Assembly (NCBI RefSeq): GCF_032854445.1
Contig: NC_088300.1
Location: 71,832,984 to 71,896,983, forward strand
Reading direction: 5' to 3'
Length of the DNA stretch: 64,000 nucleotides
Source of the DNA: Liolophura sinensis
Lineage: Eukaryota; Mollusca; Polyplacophora; Chitonida; Chitonidae
Each line of letters starts with the position of its first letter. The stretch's first letter is position 1. The translations under genes and the position numbers were made by a program. The notes beneath the pieces were generated by a model. That model made no database searches and was not told the DNA's origin. It worked only from the letters and a program-made list of their open reading frames with translations. Of this stretch, positions 60,701-64,000 are shown piece after piece.

Positions 60701-63700
60701 GAGGGCAAGTTTTATGGGTTGTGGAACTGTAGCCCAAACAACTGGCCTGTAGACTGCAGTTTGTTAACTGACAATGCTCACCTGCCTGCCAATATACAGA
60801 CCAGACCATATGTTTGCACCAAAAAAACAATAGTTAACAAATAGGTCACCTTTCACCTGAAAGTCCTTACATATGTCATATGTTGTGTACATGTATGTAC
60901 TCAAGAAACAACAACCCACCTGGCAGCTGTAGAGTTAGCAAGTGTTTATGAATCAGAGTCCTCATGTTTGGCACTGGCAGGCTATCCTTTATTTTCAGCA
61001 ACGCGGCCAAGTTGCCTGCCATTTGACGGAGTTTGCCTGTTGATGGAACTACCTGAAATACAGCCATTTCAAACAATATAAATGAAAAAGTTGTTTGTAC
61101 ACAACAGCTTTTGAAGGAAATGAAGTCTGAAATAAGATAAGTTAAAATTTTTAACTGCATTGATAGGGTAACAGAAATCGTGTAGTGTGCCGTGTTAAAA
61201 AGATTAACTCATTTTATTTGCCTGTTGTTTTAATGACATACTGAACAATTTTTCACTTATATGATGGCAGTCACTTTCAGGGGGTGGAAGAAAAAAAGAC
61301 AACTAAAGGATAACTCATTGAGCAAGTTAATACAGACATACATCCCCATGTGATGTACAGGCATACACACCATAATGGCAGAAGAAAAGTGGTCTTTTAG
61401 AAATATAAAATGGTGCAAACAGCCACAAAAGCAGGTGACAATGTCAAATATATACATAGCCATACATATATAGTGCAGTCAAACGTGCAAATCTGCATGT
61501 GTAACTTGCCACAAGTTGGTGGTTTATCCCAGTCACATGGTACCACATTTTTCCACAAATAGACATGACCACTACCGTATAATACAGTGGAAAAATATGT
61601 GTACAAAAGTGGGGTATAGCATTAAAGAGTTTCACTCTTGAAGGAAGAAATTTCATTCATAGCTGTCTACATGTAGGCTATATAAACAGATGAATGGAAG
61701 TTAAGATGGTAGTTAATACTGCTTGGATTATGGAGAGCGAAAAAGTGATCCGAACCATCCACAGGTTGCTGGCAGACCTTTCCACTTATGGCTGGAGAGG
61801 AAGCCAGTATGAGCTGGATTTTAACTTACAGAGGCACCTAGGTCATTGCGCCCTGCTGGCATGCTAACCCTTTGGCCATGGGAGCCCCCCAACTATTTAG
61901 ACTGACCTCATTCACAGGAACATGCTGTCCGCACACACAAGGGATTAATTTCCACTTCATAGTTTACAGTTTACTCCAGTTAGCAAGACAGCAGTAGATA
62001 CAGATTCAGACATGGGGGAACATCTAACACTTGAAATGAAGTTATCTTTACAATAACTATCAATGGTCAGATGTCATTACAAATTCCACACAATTACCTC
62101 CCTTTAAACAAATCGTACCTGTGTTGCGAATGTGCTAGTATCATAATTGTAAAACTTCATGCTTTTCGGCAAGACGGATGAGGCAGAGTAAAATGGTAGT
62201 TTGCCTTGTTTCACCCATCTGTTAAAATATAAAGGTATAACAGATCACAAAATATCAAATGCATCATGTATAACTCACGCACTTACATGTACCGGTAAAT
62301 GTTGCATTCAGCGAAGAAAATCATTTAAATTTAAATCAGCTGAAATTTCTTCTATCAGCTGATTGAGGTCCCACTGGTAAAACAATTATTTCTGGCCATA
62401 TTGGTAAAAGAGTATATACTGATTTCCCTTAAAATCAGCTGAAATCAGTTGATCAGCTGAAAGATCAATTTGCTGATCATTAAGTGATCTCTGATGCATC
62501 AAACTATAGGACAATATTTTGTTCTGTTTCTCTGCTATATATTGAAGTAGATAACATATCATAACAGTTTCATTCAACTGTTTACTAATTGTTCTGGAGC
62601 AACAATTACAAAACATTCAAGATTGAAGTGAATCACACTAAGTCCAATACTAAAGAAAGCAGTATTAATTAATGGATACATGTATGCAGGCCCAGGCGGG
62701 AATCTTACCTGATTAAATCGCCAGGTCCACTTAACGAGCCTGTGTACAGGAGACCCAGGTAACACAGACCTAGCATAGTCATTAGCTTGATACGAGCCAC
62801 ATCTTTATAGTAATTCCGCACAGAGCATACAACAAGTCTCGCATTTTTCTGCCAACATATCAAACCAGTGGATAAAATTTGGTGAAATTATGATGCAAAG
62901 TTTACTAAAATTACCTGTTCTAATAAAACCAAAAGCAGTTCACTCAGGTAAGAAAAACAAGTAGCTGATTGCCATAAATCAATACATCTGGATGCACAAA
63001 TTACAATTAATGTTGCTGTCTAGAAAGGCAGAGGAGTCATGAAGTCGGACTTTTCTCAACAGTTATTTTTAAAAGTATGACAAATATTCACACACATGTA
63101 CATGTGGTGATAATTCTTTCAGAGCATTTATACGTCTGTTGTAAGCTTTAATATTTGAGGGTCAGACACACTTTGAAGAACGAATTCAAGAAAATAGGTA
63201 GTTGTGTGTCATAAATCAATATATTTGGATTCACAAATTGCATTTAATGATGCTGTTAACTAGAAAGACAGACAAGTTATGAAATCTGAATTTTCTAAAG
63301 TTATTTTTAAAAGTATGTTGAATAACCCTTTACACAGGTACATTAAATCTTCAACCATGTCAACCTCTAAAGCACTTGTTCAGTGGAATTTATGCATTCA
63401 TTTATTATAAACATGGTGGTAATGATTCGTTTGTGTCACGAACGATGTACGCTTTATAAAACTGTGCAAATCAGGGCCTACTTGTAATACACCTCCTTGA
63501 CATTATGAGCATGCAACTACCAGGGCAAACACTGATGTCGTCATTATGTGGCCATGATACTTATGAGCTTCATGCAAGTGAGCCAGTATCTCTGTGGAAC
63601 TCAGAATGTTCTCAAATCTTGGATGCAGGGCTGCTTGAATGGCTTGTAGAATAAGGGCAGTTCTTCTCAGCAATATTTCTGCAATATCGTGATAAGATCC

Positions 63701-63939
63701 TCTTTAAAACAAGTGTCAGTGTAGAGACATTTTGAAGTCCATTTGGGATAAGCCTACATGGTAAACTGCTAGCACTGTACCTGTCCCGGAGCAGGCTGAC
63801 ATCCCTCTTTCCATCCAGGTATGTCATGGGCATTCCACAGCAACTCATCCTCATCACCAGAACCCTCAGACTCCTCAGCAGGGTTATCGCCCTCGTAGAA
63901 CTCTTCTGTTCCCAAGGAACTTGACAACTGTGATTTTTC
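53938..63939 (-). CDS. TAF1B: TAF1B, RNA polymerase I TBP-associated factor (5' end outside window)
   Basis: Subunit of the SL1/TIF-IB complex that recruits RNA polymerase I to ribosomal DNA promoters; TFIIB-like with cyclin folds. Exons in order: 63781-63939, 62709-62848, 62119-62218, 60920-61052, 59987-60155, 59446-59492, 58567-58657, 56608-56705, 53938-54758. These sum to 1758 nt (586 codons with stop), with all phases matching. Family blocks include RWVKQGKLPFYSAS, LTLQLPADMHGIT (across a junction), YIIVTLKLLLGLDDSTE and PLFVWEDWFQHMEKT. An acidic stretch is seen in the first visible exon. The N-terminal zinc ribbon should lie beyond 64 kb. The intron 56706-58566 contains a 44-bp minisatellite. 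Confidence 0.88.
56780..58440. repeat. 44-bp minisatellite in a TAF1B intron
   Basis: About 38 tandem copies of a 44-bp unit built from GTGACAATGTGATTGGTGTG, TTATGTTGGACCATTGACCT and GTCA. Variants alternate between CCATTGACCTGTCA and CAACTGACCAGTCA, suggesting at least two subtypes. Confidence 0.9.
59100..59230 (-). mobile_element. Diverged SINE family 1 fragment in TAF1B intron
   Basis: TGATTGGTGGTTTATGCTAT, ACTCAAGAACATTTCAGCAT and GTGAGGAAACCAGACAC in reverse orientation. Confidence 0.6.
59987..60155 (-). CDS. TAF1B: TAF1B cyclin-fold exon
   Basis: Encodes DMHGITAKLFKHKPL, then YDTVAMGYIIVTLKLLLGLD, the most diagnostic block of the TAF1B/Rrn7 family. Starts in phase 1 after exon 60920-61052 and ends in phase 2 at GTATGT. 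Confidence 0.88.
61740..61890 (-). mobile_element. SINE family 1 head fragment in TAF1B intron
   Basis: CCACAGGTTGCTGGCAGACC, GAGAGGAAGCCAGTATGAGC and GCCATGGGAGCCCC are the reversed body and tRNA-like head. Confidence 0.65.
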
Positions 63940-64000
63940 CTGATAACGGATAATCAAAGTGTTAATTGAAGGCCTTGTAATCACATCATATCCAGAAAAA

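Overview
The window is eukaryotic DNA from an animal. Genes are split into short exons with GT-AG introns, spaced by many tRNA-derived SINEs and minisatellites. The SINE style and the family content suggest a marine lophotrochozoan (mollusc or brachiopod-like), but the species cannot be named from the sequence. All genes I can support lie on the minus strand, so they read from high to low coordinates. No bacterial, viral or CRISPR content was seen.

Layout by increasing coordinate. (1) 1.86-23.5 kb: a galactocerebrosidase gene (GALC, glycoside hydrolase 59) of which I can place 17 exons in consistent phase. Both catalytic glutamates are present. There are two alternative-looking first exons (22.0 and 23.5 kb), and one expected exon near the 3' end could not be found. 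(2) 25.4-48.8 kb: a cluster of secreted von Willebrand factor A (vWA) proteins. Locus A (25.4-30.5 kb) encodes three vWA domains. Locus B (30.6-34.3 kb) is a very recent tandem copy that lacks a 3' end. Locus C (38.9-48.8 kb) is an older paralogue with five vWA domains, a TATA box and a non-coding first exon. (3) 53.9 kb to the window edge: the C-terminal two thirds of TAF1B, a subunit of the RNA polymerase I factor SL1/TIF-IB. Its 5' end lies beyond 64 kb.

In the vWA cluster every internal exon I placed starts and ends in phase 1: the N-terminal segment, vWA domains and Thr/Pro linkers. The signal exons end in phase 1 and the terminal exon starts in phase 1. Any exon can therefore be duplicated, skipped or joined without a frameshift, and the cluster shows such events: tandem duplication, orphan signal-peptide exons, a 24-nt linker microexon and a 20-nt terminal coding exon. 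The last vWA domain of loci A and C has a damaged metal-binding (MIDAS) site while the others are intact. Secreted tandem vWA proteins usually act in extracellular matrix or adhesion; a shell or matrix role is possible but is inference.

The remaining DNA is introns and intergenic sequence holding at least two clear SINE families (probably three) that share a 3' tail, plus minisatellites with units of about 18, 21, 41, 43, 44 and 50 bp. Splice sites were assigned by eye from GT/AG signals, phase agreement and family similarity; there is no transcript evidence.
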